Source: Nymphaea colorata (Eukaryota; Streptophyta; Magnoliopsida; Nymphaeales; Nymphaeaceae). From it: a stretch of DNA of 64,000 nucleotides. Under the pieces are notes generated by a model. It had not been told where the DNA came from, did no database searches, and saw only the letters and a program-made list of their open reading frames with translations. A program made the translations under genes and the position numbers. Shown here one piece after another: positions 29,801 to 37,167 of this stretch (its first letter is position 1; each line of letters opens with the position of its first letter). Location of the stretch: NCBI RefSeq assembly GCF_008831285.2, contig NC_045144.1, positions 2,906,268 through 2,970,267 on the forward strand, written 5' to 3'.

Positions 29801-32105
29801 TCTATGGTCGCTTATATGGTATCATTGATGAAGCATCAACTATCTTGCGTGGGACACTTCGTTATGAAGGTGGGTACCTTTTCATTGATTTGTTTCAAGC
29901 AAAGTACCTTTCTCTCCTTTTTTTTTTATGTCCAACAATCTTCCAGGATTCAGCAAAATAATGAGCAGCCTGGCAAAAATTGGTCTTTTTGACACTGAAA
30001 CACATCCACTACTGAAGGAAGAGCTGAAACCAACGTTCCAGGAGTTCCTTGGATATCTTTTGAAGTTTAGTATGAAAGAAGACTTACAGAAGCCTGCAGA
30101 CTCGGTTGTTTTGGCATTGGAAGAGTCTCAAATGGTTGAAAGACTGACTATGCTTGGTCATTGCAAAGAAAAAACTGAAGCAGAGAAAACGGTTAAAACA
30201 ATCAAGTGAGTTAATGGTGCCATCAGATATTTATTCATAATCAAGTACAATGCTTGCACCTAGAATTTTACAAATTACGACTCATTTGGCAGAATAGTCA
30301 CCTTTGTTCATAGCTCCATGCTCCTAGTTATCAGTCTTTAGGGGCCTCAAAAACCTAAAGCTAAGAAAAATTATTTTTGTCCTGTGTTGGACAAGTGCAA
30401 CAAGCATGGGTCTGATGTTCTCCATGGACTATCTTATCCATGAGTGGCTCTGCAAATGTCCAACTCCAGCTGTTTGTAGGTTGAAATGGAAAAGTAATGT
30501 ATTGTGAATCTTTTCTGAAGCATGAAAGGTATTGTAACATCACTAGCCAGCTCATATAGTTGTTTTCTTTGGTGATAGGTTTTTGGGTTTGGATGAGGCC
30601 TCTGAAATTCCAAAATCTTGCCAAAGCCCTTTTGATGTAGTCTGCATGCAGATGGAAAAGCGGCTCACTTACACTGAAACAGAACAGGTAATTGTCTTCC
30701 TTTCTGATCCCTTGCCTGTTCTTACTTGACTTGTTTCAGTGATAGTTCTGATAACATGTAATGAAACCATTTACAGCTCATATACAGCAGGGATAGTCAA
30801 AGTTTTCCAGATTGTCTTAGGTCACAATTACTTGGTCCAACTTTTTTCTTTTTTTTTTTTTTTTGTTCCTGGTGGAGCTGACTTCCATTTTTTTGGGAAG
30901 CCAAAATTAGCAGCTTCATGCAGTTGAAGTTCAATGCAGAAATTTTTTTAAAATGCGAAGCAATAGAAAGATCAATTATTTATTCCAAGAAAGTTCTTCT
31001 AGCTTTTCTAGAGATTTTGCATTGATCTCAAAGAGAAAATCTATTCTTTAAAGTATTAATGATGGATTTATCTTTTACTGAAAGAAACTTGTCAAGGTTT
31101 CATGAAGGTCCGTTTAGATTTTCTTAATTACCTTTTCCAATTCCTGGGATAAAAGAAATCCTTGTAAAGATGAAGCTTCATCCCCAAGATGTACACATGG
31201 AACTTATTGTAGGCCTGCTCAGGCAAACGCAAGCATGAGCAAGCATATTTTTGCTGCCTCCAATCTATTGTTTCTTTCCTTCTATCTTTTTCACACAGAC
31301 AAATAGCAAGACAATGACATTTCTCATCCGTTTCCTTGATGTAGGATATGGTACTTCTACACCATGAAATGGAAATACAGTTTCCTGATAGCCGCTCATG
31401 CAAGACCCACCAAGCAACACTATTGGAATTGGGAAAAATGGAAAAAGGAAAGATGTCTGCTGCAATGGCACGAACTGTGGGCATTCCAGCTGCTATTGGA
31501 GCTCTGGTACTACGATTGAACATCAATTTTGCTTCATAGAACATAATATACCTATCAGTTTACCTTCTACTTTTGCTAGTTGAGAAGGTCCTTTACTTTT
31601 GTGTAATCAGTCTACCTGCTCTTCTAGCAACACATTTCCCGCATCCATGCCAACAGCGAACATTATTGAACTTTTGCCTTTAAAGTGCTATACATTTTGC
31701 CAGTTTTTCTCCTTTAAGTCTCATTTATCATTCTTAATATCAACAGCTCCTTCTTGAAGAGAAGATCAAAACAAGGGGTGTCCTCAGACCTGTTGAACCA
31801 GAAGTTTATATTCCAGGTAGGACATTGTTTTCTATGAACTCTACTTAATACTTTTCCTGCCAAGATTAATTACTTGAGCGGCAGGAAACATCTGACATTT
31901 TCTGTTGATTCCATTGGCAAAGTTAATCATGTGAAGCTTGTTAAACAGTACAATTTTGATTTAAGTCAAAATTGCAGCTTAGACAGTTCTGTGCGTTTAC
32001 TCATGCAATTTGTAACAATTGTTTTATCTTTGTTCTATTTTCTCAGCTTTGGATATTTTAGGAGAATTGGGCATCAAGCTGATAGAAAAGGTTGAACTCT
32101 CCTGA
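3042..32105 (+). CDS. LKR/SDH: Lysine-ketoglutarate reductase/saccharopine dehydrogenase (LKR/SDH), 3' ten exons (partial)
   Basis: Exons are at 3042-3107, 12680-12797, 18678-18807, 19704-19783, 29711-29869, 29947-30205, 30579-30687, 31345-31506, 31747-31816 and 32047-32105. All introns are GT-AG and all junction phases join. The 403 encoded residues are the saccharopine dehydrogenase half of the bifunctional plant enzyme. It oxidises saccharopine to glutamate and aminoadipate semialdehyde in lysine catabolism and is usually cytosolic. Diagnostic stretches are [51 protein letters not shown] and [10 protein letters not shown]. The frame is uninterrupted. The LKR half (roughly the first 650 residues) lies left of the window. 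Introns of 9,572, 5,880 and 9,927 bp are filled with retroelements, while downstream introns are 77-657 bp. One oddity is Cys in ILCEMG, where I recall Gly in other plants. Confidence 0.93.
3252..4188. mobile_element. TIR/foldback element with CCTAGGCG-rich ends
   Basis: The outer ~24 bp form an inverted repeat. The left end CCATTTTAAATCTTAGTTGT matches, with few mismatches, the complement of the right end (4165-4188, CTTGACAACTAA then GTTTTAAAATGG). Just inside both ends are clustered CCTAGGCG/CGCCTAGG motifs (3288-3410 and 4125-4155). The ~700 bp core is AT-rich with no meaningful protein. The structure suggests a non-autonomous DNA transposon, but no clean target-site duplication could be fixed. 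It lies in an LKR/SDH intron. Confidence 0.5.
4275..4461 (+). mobile_element. 5' LTR of Copia element C1
   Basis: The LTR is TG...CA-bounded and 187 bp long. It contains two tandem telomere-like units (CCCTAACCCTAA), an imperfect CCCTAAT...ATTAGGG hairpin, and a CT microsatellite before the primer binding site. Confidence 0.93.
4462..4473 (+). other. Primer binding site, initiator tRNA-Met type
   Basis: TGGTATCAGAGC directly follows the LTR. This is the common plant Copia site, complementary to the 3' end of initiator tRNA-Met. Confidence 0.85.
5184..9393 (+). pseudogene. Gag-pol polyprotein of Copia C1, broken by stops and frameshifts
   Basis: Domains appear in Copia order. Gag starts MAENSKSEG at 5184. 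The zinc knuckle [14 protein letters not shown] is at ~5935-5976. Protease [10 protein letters not shown] is near 6270. The GAG-pre-integrase region is [11 protein letters not shown]...CDACQLGKH (6658-6760). Integrase has [17 protein letters not shown] and [14 protein letters not shown] has [24 protein letters not shown] and YVDDIVLTG. RNase H has [14 protein letters not shown] and [13 protein letters not shown]. Lesions are TGA at 5370-5372, a frameshift near 6380, TAG at 7775-7777, frameshifts near 7875 and 8100, and TAG at 9010-9012 where Trp is expected. It cannot encode its own machinery, so mobility would require proteins from a relative. Confidence 0.92.
9401..9583 (+). mobile_element. 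3' LTR of Copia element C1
   Basis: The LTR starts TGTTAAAGAT after the polypurine tract and ends TTGTAACA. The central hairpin is a perfect inverted repeat here (CCCTAATCTCT, TAAT loop, AGAGATTAGGG). It is followed by the GTAAC target-site duplication. Confidence 0.93.
9603..9836 (-). mobile_element. 3' LTR of Copia element F
   Basis: On the minus strand it begins TGTTGACGGGTTTAG and ends TTTGTTTCTACA, 234 bp. It contains a GGGTCTAG/CTAGACCC palindrome near its start, and the family-specific block GTGTCTGGCTGCTAGTGGGC. Confidence 0.85.
9849..11073 (-). pseudogene. RT-RNase H remnant of Copia element F
   Basis: Readable pieces on the minus strand include [72 protein letters not shown], and at the end [17 protein letters not shown] and [16 protein letters not shown]. 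Several stops and frameshifts separate them (for example at 10,815-10,826 and 10,160-10,500), so it is a pseudogene. Confidence 0.85.
11074..11100. repeat. (TA)n microsatellite at truncation point of element F
   Basis: This is an uninterrupted TA run, followed by a short dispersed motif ending CACCCATATGACATA (11159-11174). A related motif (CACCCATGTGACATA) follows the TA run at 21,178-21,200, so the TA tract may have arrived with a transposable element. Confidence 0.8.
11101..12679 (+). other. LKR/SDH: LKR/SDH intron sequence, no recognisable element
   Basis: This is AT-rich unique-looking sequence between element F and the next exon. Only short chance reading frames are present. I see no coding or structured feature apart from the short CACCCATATGACATA motif next to the TA run. 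Confidence 0.6.
12680..12797 (+). CDS. LKR/SDH: LKR/SDH exon
   Basis: The exon follows CTCTGAAG and ends GGAATAG/GTATGG. It encodes [14 protein letters not shown] through to DPGI plus one base of the next codon. It continues the previous exon's ACIE exactly as in other plant enzymes. The intron before it is 9.6 kb. Confidence 0.92.
13154..13337 (+). mobile_element. 5' LTR of Copia element C
   Basis: It begins TGTTGAAGTTGAGG and ends ...CGACAACA immediately before the primer binding site. A CCCTAATTCTCCCTTAAG...AAGGGTTAGGG hairpin is visible. The left boundary is the likeliest TG and is not confirmed by a second LTR. Confidence 0.6.
13948..15735 (+). pseudogene. Gag, protease and partial integrase of Copia element C
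   Basis: Gag probably starts at MEQRDSIVD (13948), by alignment with the C1 start. The zinc knuckle is [14 protein letters not shown] near 14,727-14,768. A frameshift occurs near 14,561. In-frame TAG codons are at 15287-15289 and 15410-15412. The aspartic protease motif reads IIDFGASKH instead of the required DSG, so the catalytic motif is lost. The pre-integrase [14 protein letters not shown] and integrase DVWGPSR and [14 protein letters not shown] are readable before truncation at ILQNLIIEI. Confidence 0.88.
15736..16011 (+). mobile_element. 5' LTR of Copia element D
   Basis: The LTR is 276 bp, TG...CA-bounded. It has a GGGTCTGGATATAGACCC palindrome 26 bp from its start. Its layout parallels LTR family E/F (the CACGT-containing 3' part), but the sequences clearly differ. 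Confidence 0.8.
16327..16612 (+). pseudogene. Truncated gag of Copia element D
   Basis: The reading frame [16 protein letters not shown]..., [37 protein letters not shown] is an N-terminal Copia gag (UBN2/gag-polypeptide type). It reaches ADIQP and then runs out of homology at the inversion junction, with a stop a few codons later. Capsid and all downstream domains are missing. Confidence 0.75.
16612..17237 (-). pseudogene. Inverted Copia RT/RNase H segment
   Basis: On the minus strand this reads from [16 protein letters not shown] through [67 protein letters not shown] and, after a stop, [10 protein letters not shown]. It is open over ~180 codons, so it is less decayed than its neighbours. 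It starts exactly at the catalytic YVDD box and abuts a plus-strand copy of the same region, forming a large imperfect inverted repeat. Confidence 0.88.
17268..18263 (+). pseudogene. RT-RNase H remnant of Copia element E
   Basis: Visible motifs are [18 protein letters not shown] (17,300-17,353), [17 protein letters not shown] in another frame, [30 protein letters not shown] followed by a stop, [15 protein letters not shown], and [17 protein letters not shown] to FDMYVQLEG. Multiple stops (for example 17,596-17,598 and 17,807-17,809) and frameshifts make it non-functional. A segment normally encoding IEIARSD is deleted. Confidence 0.88.
18258..18499 (+). mobile_element. 3' LTR of Copia element E
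   Basis: TGTTGACATG to GTTTCAACA, 242 bp, with the palindrome GGGTCCGGGTCTGGACCC at 18,279-18,296 and an AACCCTAA telo-box-like motif. It closely resembles the solo LTR at 20,585-20,824. Confidence 0.85.
18678..18807 (+). CDS. LKR/SDH: LKR/SDH exon
   Basis: The acceptor is TTCTAG and the donor AG/GTGCAT. It encodes [18 protein letters not shown], then [20 protein letters not shown], with split codons at both ends. It sits only 178 bp after the last Copia LTR of the preceding intron. Confidence 0.93.
19704..19783 (+). CDS. LKR/SDH: LKR/SDH exon
   Basis: The acceptor is TTTACAG and the donor AAAG/GTGAGT. It encodes [20 protein letters not shown] and ETVSVK, with split codons at both ends (1 + 26 codons + 1). 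The following intron is 9.9 kb. Confidence 0.92.
20421..20449 (+). other. G-rich tract with G-quadruplex potential
   Basis: Runs of 5, 3, 7, 3 and 4 guanines separated by 1-2 bases satisfy the usual G3+N1-7 quadruplex pattern. It is on the LKR/SDH sense strand within the 9.9 kb intron, 80-100 bp before a TA microsatellite and the solo LTR. Confidence 0.6.
20529..20571. repeat. (TA)n microsatellite left of solo LTR
   Basis: TA run interrupted near 20,571 by AAATG. It immediately precedes the solo LTR at 20,585, which continues into another TA run on its right side, so the LTR splits one TA tract. Confidence 0.85.
20585..20824 (+). mobile_element. Solo Copia LTR inserted in a TA microsatellite
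   Basis: TGTTGACGTG to TTTCAACA, 240 bp, with all blocks of the E/F family (GGGTCTGGACCC palindrome, AAACCCTAA, GTGTCTGGCTGCTAGTGGGC). There is no polypurine tract or coding sequence on either side, so it is a solo LTR from LTR-LTR recombination. Flanks are TATAT on the left and CACATATAT on the right. A perfect 5-bp duplication is not seen. Confidence 0.8.
20827..20864. repeat. (TA)n microsatellite right of solo LTR
   Basis: Continuation of the TA tract split by the solo LTR. Confidence 0.85.
21176..21200. repeat. (TA)n microsatellite
   Basis: TA run followed by a short dispersed motif CACCCATGTGACATA near 21,240. It is like the one next to the TA run at 11,074. Confidence 0.75.
21412..21686 (-). 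mobile_element. 3' LTR of Copia element G
   Basis: On the minus strand TGTTAGCGTATGGGG to AGATTCTTACA. It contains a GGATCGGG(T/C)CTG/CAGACCCGATCC palindrome near its start. Confidence 0.95.
21741..25208 (-). CDS. Copia element G pol polyprotein, intact frame
   Basis: A single open frame of 1,154 codons from [10 protein letters not shown] (25205) to [11 protein letters not shown] encodes the end of gag and all of pol. Domains with residue positions in this frame: zinc knuckle [14 protein letters not shown] (25-38), aspartic protease [10 protein letters not shown] (93-102), pre-integrase [10 protein letters not shown]...CHICKSH, integrase [20 protein letters not shown] and [47 protein letters not shown] and [12 protein letters not shown], and RNase [20 protein letters not shown] and [19 protein letters not shown]. 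All catalytic motifs seem present. The first codon shown is internal: gag normally reads through from 28,967, but the nested LTR now separates them. Confidence 0.95.
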   Translation of the reverse strand, partial: GMGRGILPTPQGMNTTSATSRRVPTCFYCNKRGHVKSECWHNPQNKNNQIRRENKAAAGSASSSSGSNVSADVQQLLMTALSKLHLKQNEQGEWYVDSGAAAHVTGDAGNLSSALPYLDKGSVVTGDGSHHTISHIGNVQISMGSSSIPLKNVLVVPSVKKNIISVSKLIDDTQSSVEFTPSSVYVKDARTKKTFAEGTRKGDMYVLKGAPQMSKSHPSDSCFPSHSEVNVTEYNKPSIWHGRLAHCSQSFVRSLVADGLLDKSSLSYVSESSMCSSCHICKSHALLFQLINKRAPKVFDTIYSDVWGPAPVPSSSGSRYYVIFVDSYSRYTWIHFMKHKSEVFRLFTQFHALVQNKYSSNIVHFQCDGGGEFISNEFTEYLLDNGITRQISCPHTPQQNEIAERKHRHIVESALSMMHETDLPMTLWTKAFHTAVHVINRLPLTLLDGKSPFFLLHQEQPRYEELRVFGCVCYVHVDVSLRNKFQDRAVLCRFIGYAENYKGYRCYNPKTGRVHISRHVVFDENRLQDPKATSVTLKDKNEVYDTWLHAEILRQGAAMLTEHNEQVVNEPETSVSSSLSSTTSLDSMHSSSQPSEPPMHNRFSGLVYSRRSVPTAVPCQSQRVRHPIDRWVSYNSFSLDFQLFMTEVSKKVEPTSYHNASKEKCWVEAMNEEMATLHECQTWQIVPRPADKNVKNVVGSKWVYKLKYKPDGSIDRYKARLVARGFTQQYGEDYDETFSPVIKMRTIRVIISLAVSYGWPLYQLDVKNAFLHGILKEEVYMEQPPGYTTHDSQKWVCKLHKSLYGLKQASRSWFDRFSHHIQQIGFLRSSLDHSLFIYRTGEATTLLLIYVDDIVITGNSSSHISYVKGMLKQEFKMKDLGELRYFLGVELDRTNDSLTLTQHKYTLAVLDRACMTNCKPITTPSVLNTKLTASDGTAAYSNPTFYRSIVGMLQYLTFTRPDIVYAVNQISQFMHAPTEGHMDAAKRILRYLKATLGDGLVYTKCSNVSLGHSIYTYTDADWAGDPDDRRSVSGFCLFLDSNLICWSSKKQCAVARSSTEAEYRAMAAGTAEASWLRHLLGELNLPIVRSSLLCDNQSAIKIAFNPILHNRTKHIEIDQHFIRQKVEEAEILPTYISTNEQIADLLTKGLTGQHF
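25209..28170. mobile_element. Solo LTR of a Gypsy (Tekay/Del-like) element nested in Copia G
   Basis: A 2,962-bp block bounded by TGTAACGCGCGG and GGGGTGTGACA is flanked by a perfect 5-bp duplication ATTCC (25204-25208 and 28171-28175). It has TG...CA ends, no polypurine tract, primer site or pol frame, and no internal repeat of its own ends. It is therefore best read as one long LTR left after LTR-LTR recombination. Such length and the GGGGTGTGACA end are typical of Tekay/Del chromoviral LTRs in plants (family knowledge). It interrupts Copia G between gag and the zinc knuckle. A large non-autonomous element is the alternative. Confidence 0.8.
28176..28967 (-). pseudogene. Copia element G gag, one nonsense codon, separated from pol
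   Basis: Gag starts at [14 protein letters not shown] (28967) by family resemblance. It shows the Copia gag hallmarks [40 protein letters not shown] and [23 protein letters not shown] at 28269-28271 interrupts an otherwise continuous frame that would run through WIPQAG into the pol frame at 25,208. The change fits a CGA to TGA transition. Together with the nested LTR it prevents a normal gag-pol product. Confidence 0.9.
28972..29135 (-). repeat. TTAGGGCA-type short repeats in the leader of Copia G
   Basis: About eight copies of (A/T)TTAGGGCA, on the plus strand, occur between the gag start and the primer binding site, at irregular 12-25 bp spacing. On the element's sense strand they read TGCCCTAAT. 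The role is unknown; RNA packaging or dimerisation elements often lie in this leader. Confidence 0.6.
29188..29462 (-). mobile_element. 5' LTR of Copia element G
   Basis: Identical to the 21,412 copy except for one base. Promoter LTR of the element, firing antisense to LKR/SDH. Confidence 0.95.
29711..29869 (+). CDS. LKR/SDH: LKR/SDH exon
   Basis: The acceptor is TTTGTAG and the donor GAAG/GTGGGT. It encodes [20 protein letters not shown], then [11 protein letters not shown] and GTLRYE. It lies 248 bp beyond the right LTR of Copia element G. Confidence 0.93.
29947..30205 (+). CDS. LKR/SDH: LKR/SDH exon
   Basis: The acceptor is TTCCAG and the donor CAA/GTGAGT. It encodes [19 protein letters not shown] through to AEKTVKTIK. 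This is the largest exon in the window at 259 bp. Confidence 0.92.
30579..30687 (+). CDS. LKR/SDH: LKR/SDH exon
   Basis: The acceptor is GTGATAG and the donor GAACAG/GTAATT. It encodes [14 protein letters not shown] and [12 protein letters not shown]. Confidence 0.92.
31345..31506 (+). CDS. LKR/SDH: LKR/SDH exon
   Basis: The acceptor is GATGTAG and the donor CTG/GTACTA. It encodes [13 protein letters not shown] and [13 protein letters not shown], 54 whole codons. DMVLLHHE and [10 protein letters not shown] are highly conserved in this enzyme family. Confidence 0.93.
31747..31816 (+). CDS. LKR/SDH: LKR/SDH exon
   Basis: The acceptor is CAACAG and the donor CCAG/GTAGGA. It encodes [20 protein letters not shown] and YIP plus one base. 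Confidence 0.92.
32047..32105 (+). CDS. LKR/SDH: LKR/SDH terminal exon
   Basis: The acceptor is TTCTCAG. It encodes [18 protein letters not shown] and then TGA at 32103-32105. The C-terminus ends at the normal place for the family (LDIL...GIKLxEK). Confidence 0.92.
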
Positions 32106-33825
32106 ATACATACTTGAGTTTAGATGTGCGGCAATCATTCATTTGCATCCTGCTGAAGACATACAAATATAGTCAAGTGTTCTTCTGGTGATTTTGTTGT
32201 TGACAAGCAATTATTTAATGGAAAGTCTGTCGAGGGCCTCGTATTGTAGTATATACCTCAAGCCTCGCAATTTCCTGGACAATTACAAAGTTTTTTGAAT
32301 TTCTCATTTACTATATGTTACTTCTACGTTTTCAAATTGTGGATTTGAATGTTTCGTGAGATTTATGATTGTGTAACAAAAAAAAAAAAAAAAGTCCCTT
32401 CTTCAGGAGTATTTTGTATTCATCAAAAGGTTGAAGGCGTGGAACATAGTACGAGTCTAATTGTTGCTCGGTAGTTCGCATGATAATAAGGTGTGGATGC
32501 AATTTGTTACTCCTGCGTTACTTTCGATGTTTCGAGTGTCGATCTGCTGTTTTCAGAAAAGATGAAAAAAGAACGCGTTGTTTTTCAAGAAGGATATGTA
32601 TGGTTCATGGCGAAAAAAGAACGCGTTGTTTTTCAAGAAGGATATGTATGGTTCATGGAGTATCCACACGGTGCTTCCTCTTACGTCCATTGTCTGGTAC
32701 ATGATACTTAGCTCTGGATTTACTTGGACTCATCATTCGAGAGAATTTTTCAGTGCCAAAAGGCTTTGTTTTGTGTTTTAGGTCAATACATTCATCTTAT
32801 AGGCAAACCCGTATATGTGAATATACAAAAATTAGATTGCTTCCCTCGTATGATACATTTCTTCTAAGGTCGTTTATTAACCGCCATGTTACAGTGGGCA
32901 TGCAAATTTATCATTTGTAGGTCCGTCCATGTCCATGTGATTCCCCATTGCTCCCGCCGAGTGAGGTAGGGAAATCTAGAAGTTGTCCGCTATATGTTGG
33001 GTTAATTTCAATTTTAAAGAAGGTAAAACTGTGCAACTGCAGCTCACACTTAAGGTTAGAAGTCACGCTCTAGTGTGTTAATTTTTTGGGTCGTAAATGG
33101 TTGCAAGCATGACATGTTAAAGAATGTGACATAGGTTCGTCTAAATTCTAAAGCAAGGCAAAACTTTAGGGGTATAAGTACATAGCTTTAGAAGTTTTAA
33201 TTCGAAGACAGTTTCCCATAAGCAAGCATTAAAAAAAAAAAAAGAAAACCCTATTGAGAGTGTCTTGCATACACCTCCAGCAAATTGGAAACCCCTTTGC
33301 CGGTGTAAGTTCTCTTCCTATCCCACAGATAGGGCTAGCAATGGAGCTACCATCAGGTCCTTTCATGGCGGGGCAGTAACTTGGTCAAATTTATTTTGTT
33401 TTCATGGCCTTGGTCTTCTTCTCATGTTTCCTCAAGAAGATGGACGAACTTTTTCATGATTTCTTGTTGATAATTTGATTTGTGGCCATCATGTCCTTTC
33501 ACATGTAGCGCTTGGAGGTCTCTCTCTCTCTCTTAACCACCCCAACCCACCCCCCACCCCACAAAAAAAAAAAAAAAAGGCCCTTGCATGTCACAATTGG
33601 GCAATAAGTCCTGCCATCATTGAGGTTCTGCCAGTGGGGTTCTGAGTTCTGCCCAACTGACGATGTTGCTGGAATTTGGGATTAAAACCAATTTTCGAAT
33701 TGGTTGGGATGCCATTGCGATCCTATGCAGATAACTATAAGAACAAATATTTCATATATATATATATATATGAACAATTACAAGTTATAGGTTAGGTTCA
33801 ATTTTATTGATCCGACAGGAAACAA
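32106..33825 (+). other. LKR/SDH 3' UTR and downstream sequence
   Basis: AT-rich sequence after the LKR/SDH stop, probably including its 3' UTR. I could not fix a polyadenylation signal. It contains A runs (near 32,379, 33,230 and 33,564), a short TA run (33,759-33,772) and a 48-bp tandem duplication, but no credible gene. Confidence 0.5.
32564..32659. repeat. 48-bp tandem duplication
   Basis: Two adjacent 48-bp units (32564-32611 and 32612-32659), both beginning GAAAAAAGAACGCGTTG. They differ by about one base. The unit is a multiple of three and so keeps a 72-codon frame open, but that frame has no recognisable similarity. Confidence 0.9.
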
Positions 33826-36427
33826 TTGGGACTCCCCCGTCCCTACAGCACTGGAGAAGGAAGCAGGAAACAAAGAAATAACAAGTTCAACTTAGGCCTC
33901 TTCATGCTTCGCTCCTCTCTTAGGCTACTTCTTGGTTTTCTTCTTTGGAGCCTTCTTCTTGTAGCCCAGTCTTGCCACGCCTCTCTGTCTGGGAATACTG
34001 ACAACTCCACTAATCCATCTTCATTGGGCTCTAGTCCTCCATACAGTTGGTATCATTGCTTGATCATGAGCTACAAACCCTTCAGTTGTTCTACCAACCT
34101 CTCACATAGTGGTAGCAGCTTCATTGATTAGTCCACCCAACTTGAAAAACGTGGGGGCTTCCACTCAATGGCGTTCACTTGCCCTGCAGGTTCTTGCATC
34201 CCCAAACACTTGAGACTGTCACTGAGTGTCACCTCTTCTAGCTGTCGACGCTCGGGACCTGTACTATACATGCAAAATCATAGGTTAATGAAACCATTCT
34301 TCTGGAGTCTCAGTTAGGACGGTTGCAATCATCCCTCAATAATGCAATGTAGAGGGAATAACGTTAGCTTCAGGAATCTGTAGTCTTCTGAGTAGCAAAT
34401 TGCCTGAAGAGAGGCACAAAGGAGGATGATGTGAACCGTGTAATTAATAGATAAATCTAGGTAAATGTACCTCTTAATGGTCTGATAGTTGTCATCAAAC
34501 CCACAGGTTGTCATATTGTTTGTATAGTTCTCCTCCTTGATCCCAAAGACTTTGGTGGTCATGTCTGAACATATATTTAAGCTACTACCCCGTCGGTGAA
34601 TACATGGAGAACCGTCATTTTTCGGGCCCACACCATAATGCATAATATATTATTTTGAAATTAATGGGGCTTCAGAACATCATCTAAAAATGTAATGGAC
34701 ATGTTGACTATCACTGAGTTCACTGTCTAGCCCAGGGTCTCCAGGTGGTGTTGGACTTACCTTTATCTTGCTAAACACATGCTTCATGACTCGGCACTAA
34801 GTAGGAGAGACATTCATCAGATCTAGCAGAAAGACGTTGAGAGGGATGTTTAGCCACATGTCATGCTGCGCTTTCTTCCACAGCTTTATGATTGCATATG
34901 TTCCTGTGGCGTCTTCTCAACCTTTCTCTTGCATGATTGAGACTCCTCAGAATTCTGCTTGGACATTGCAGGGGCTTCCTTTGGCTTGTAAACTAGTTTC
35001 TTAACGGGCTTCAACTCCTCAGAATGAATCTTTAGAACCACCATTTTCTTCTTCAAAGCCTGAATGAAGACCAATAGGCTCTAAACAGGCTTGCGTCTGA
35101 TAACTGTGAAGATCATGTCTTCATATATGCAGGGCCTGATGTGGTCCTACATGCAAAAGGTGTGCGCAGTGCGCACTACAACAACTATGTTCTTCTGATG
35201 ATTGAGGAAGCGATTCGTTAGGACTTCACGGGTACCGCCCTCTAGTGGTAGCTCCTTGAAGATGCAATCATGTATGACATGCTTTTAGAGATGCAGTTCT
35301 CTATACTGTGGCTGACGGCAAGGTGGAACTTGTAGAACTGATATGTCCTCTTGCTCTTTTTCTCCGGAGGGAAGCCACCTTTTGTAATTTGCAGAAATTT
35401 TGGTATAGCAGATATTCTAGGATCTCTTCTCCCTTTTGTCCTAGATAGGTGAATTCTCAATTGTGCATCCAACCTGAATATTTTCATTTTCTGACTTGGA
35501 CGGTTAGAGTTTGGTTTTTTATTCTCCCACTGTTCTGATTATCATTACTGTTTTGTTTGGCGTTATTGCTCTAACCAATTTCACCATTCAAATAGCCATT
35601 CTTAATTGTTATATGTACTTGCTCTAGCTTTTTGGTGAGTTTATAAAAAGCCTCAAGTAATTATGCTATACAAGATGTTGACTGAGATGGTCTTTGAATC
35701 CATCAAGGATCATAGGAAGGGCATGATCCTCTGGCACTAGTGTTTTCACCTAGCTATTGACTGATTGCCAATGCTAGATGTAGTCCCTCGCAGTTTCTTC
35801 CTGCTCTTGCCATAGGTTTATGAGGGTGGAATTGACTTGTTCTTGTCAATCAACATATTTTCCACCCGGTCGAAATCCTTGAGCTGTGTAGGATGCATGC
35901 GCTGCATGTACTTATTATGTTGCCTCCCCTTCTAGGGTCAGTGGAAAGTAGACAAACCAAGCTTTATCATTGTTACAAAACTTTCCACATTTCACGAAAA
36001 AGATAGCCCAGATGCATGTGAGAGTTCTCTATACCCTTGACCTTACTGAATTTATGGGGATAACCCTCAAGGTCTTCATTGTTCAAGCCCTTACAAAAGT
36101 CTTTTCTCGTGTAAACTCATTTGCCCTTTGTTTTGTATTAGATGATTTTCTCTGTTTCCTTCATTCTTGACTATATCATGTCGACAGACTTGCGAGAGGC
36201 TCCTTTGCTTGAGCTTTCTTTTTCTTGAGGTAGGTGCTTCAGGATTGTTTTGTATAAGCTTTTGGAACATTTTCTGGAATATCAGGAAAATTTTTGGGTT
36301 TATTCTTGACAATTTTCTTGATCCTCTGTCCCTTCTATTACCTGGTTTTCTAAGTTTTCTTCTTTCATTTCCTCTCCCTCAACATTTAGGTCCTTCTTTT
36401 TCACCTTAGGTTTCGTGTTTGGGGCCA
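33826..36427 (-). pseudogene. Gypsy (Tat/Ogre-like) gag-protease remnant
   Basis: Read on the minus strand from MAPNTKPKVKKKDL (36,427), frames are heavily broken but ordered. A gag-like stretch (LPMILDGFKDHLSQHLV) lies near 35,700. A CK(Y/F)H...H..ENC-like region is seen as QFYKFHLAVSHSIENC near 35,290-35,340. A protease-like DG..SSLNICSDMTTKVFGI lies near 34,540-34,600, and a LGYKKKAPKKKTKK tail near 33,930. This order matches gag-PR of plant Tat-lineage Gypsy elements. No LTR was identified. It stops before the RT domain, which is found on the opposite strand 8 kb away. Confidence 0.6.
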
Positions 36428-36889
36428 TAAGAATTTGTTATACTTTGCACCTACGATACAATAGTTTAGTTCCAAAAACGAAAATAAGCATGGTTTTGAA
36501 AATATCATTGTGGTTGTAGAAATTATAGATAGAGGAATAAAAAAAAAACACAATGAAGATCGAAACAATACCATTAAATAATCATTGTTTCATGAGACTT
36601 TTTAAAAGAACAAGGTTAGACTCAGTGGTGGATAGAAGGAGAATAGACACCCGCCTACCATTCCATGTATGCTCTCCCCAGAGAGGGCTCTCTTTCTCTC
36701 TCTCTCTCAATATATATATGATCATACTCTGCCTTTGAGCTCTTGCCACTAAGAAGCATGAGGTCTCTACGTCTCTTTAAAAACTATCTTGCACACTGCT
36801 CCGTGTGAAAAGAAATTGCAAAAAATGATGATATCTATCTTCTGTAGAGAGTCTATCGGGCCTTCTAATCCTCTCCTTATGGGAGTAAT

Positions 36890-37167
36890 CCTAGACCACT
36901 TGTTCCTCTGTCACATCATCTATCATTTGCCTACACACGTGTAGAAAAAGGATACGATTACTCGTGGGCCTAAAAGTTTGCTCCTGTTCGACCACATGCT
37001 TGTAGAACCACTCCCACAGGCCTGAGAAACAGTGTCCTGATGTCATGAGTGCCTTCTCCATTGGTGAAACTAAGGAGGTCAGCTGCATAGATGAACATGA
37101 TCTGTTTGATCTTATTTTGTGTTGTCTTGGTTTGCATCATCATCCCGTCAACTATAACCCCAAACAC
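36890..37167 (-). pseudogene. Possible LINE reverse transcriptase scrap
   Basis: Minus-strand frames read KIKQIMFIYAADLLSFTNGE and, one frame over, WFYKHVVEQEQTFRPTSNRI followed by FLHVCRQMIDDVT. This resembles the LINE RT stretch ...FADDLLIFTNGE...SGQ..N..KS..., including an altered FADD box. Only ~90 residues are recognisable and a frameshift is required, so the call is tentative. Confidence 0.35.

Noticed and set aside
32493-32781. 72-codon frame containing two KKERVVFQEGYVWFMA units
   Set aside because: The repeat comes from a 48-bp DNA duplication; no similarity, no promoter or context.
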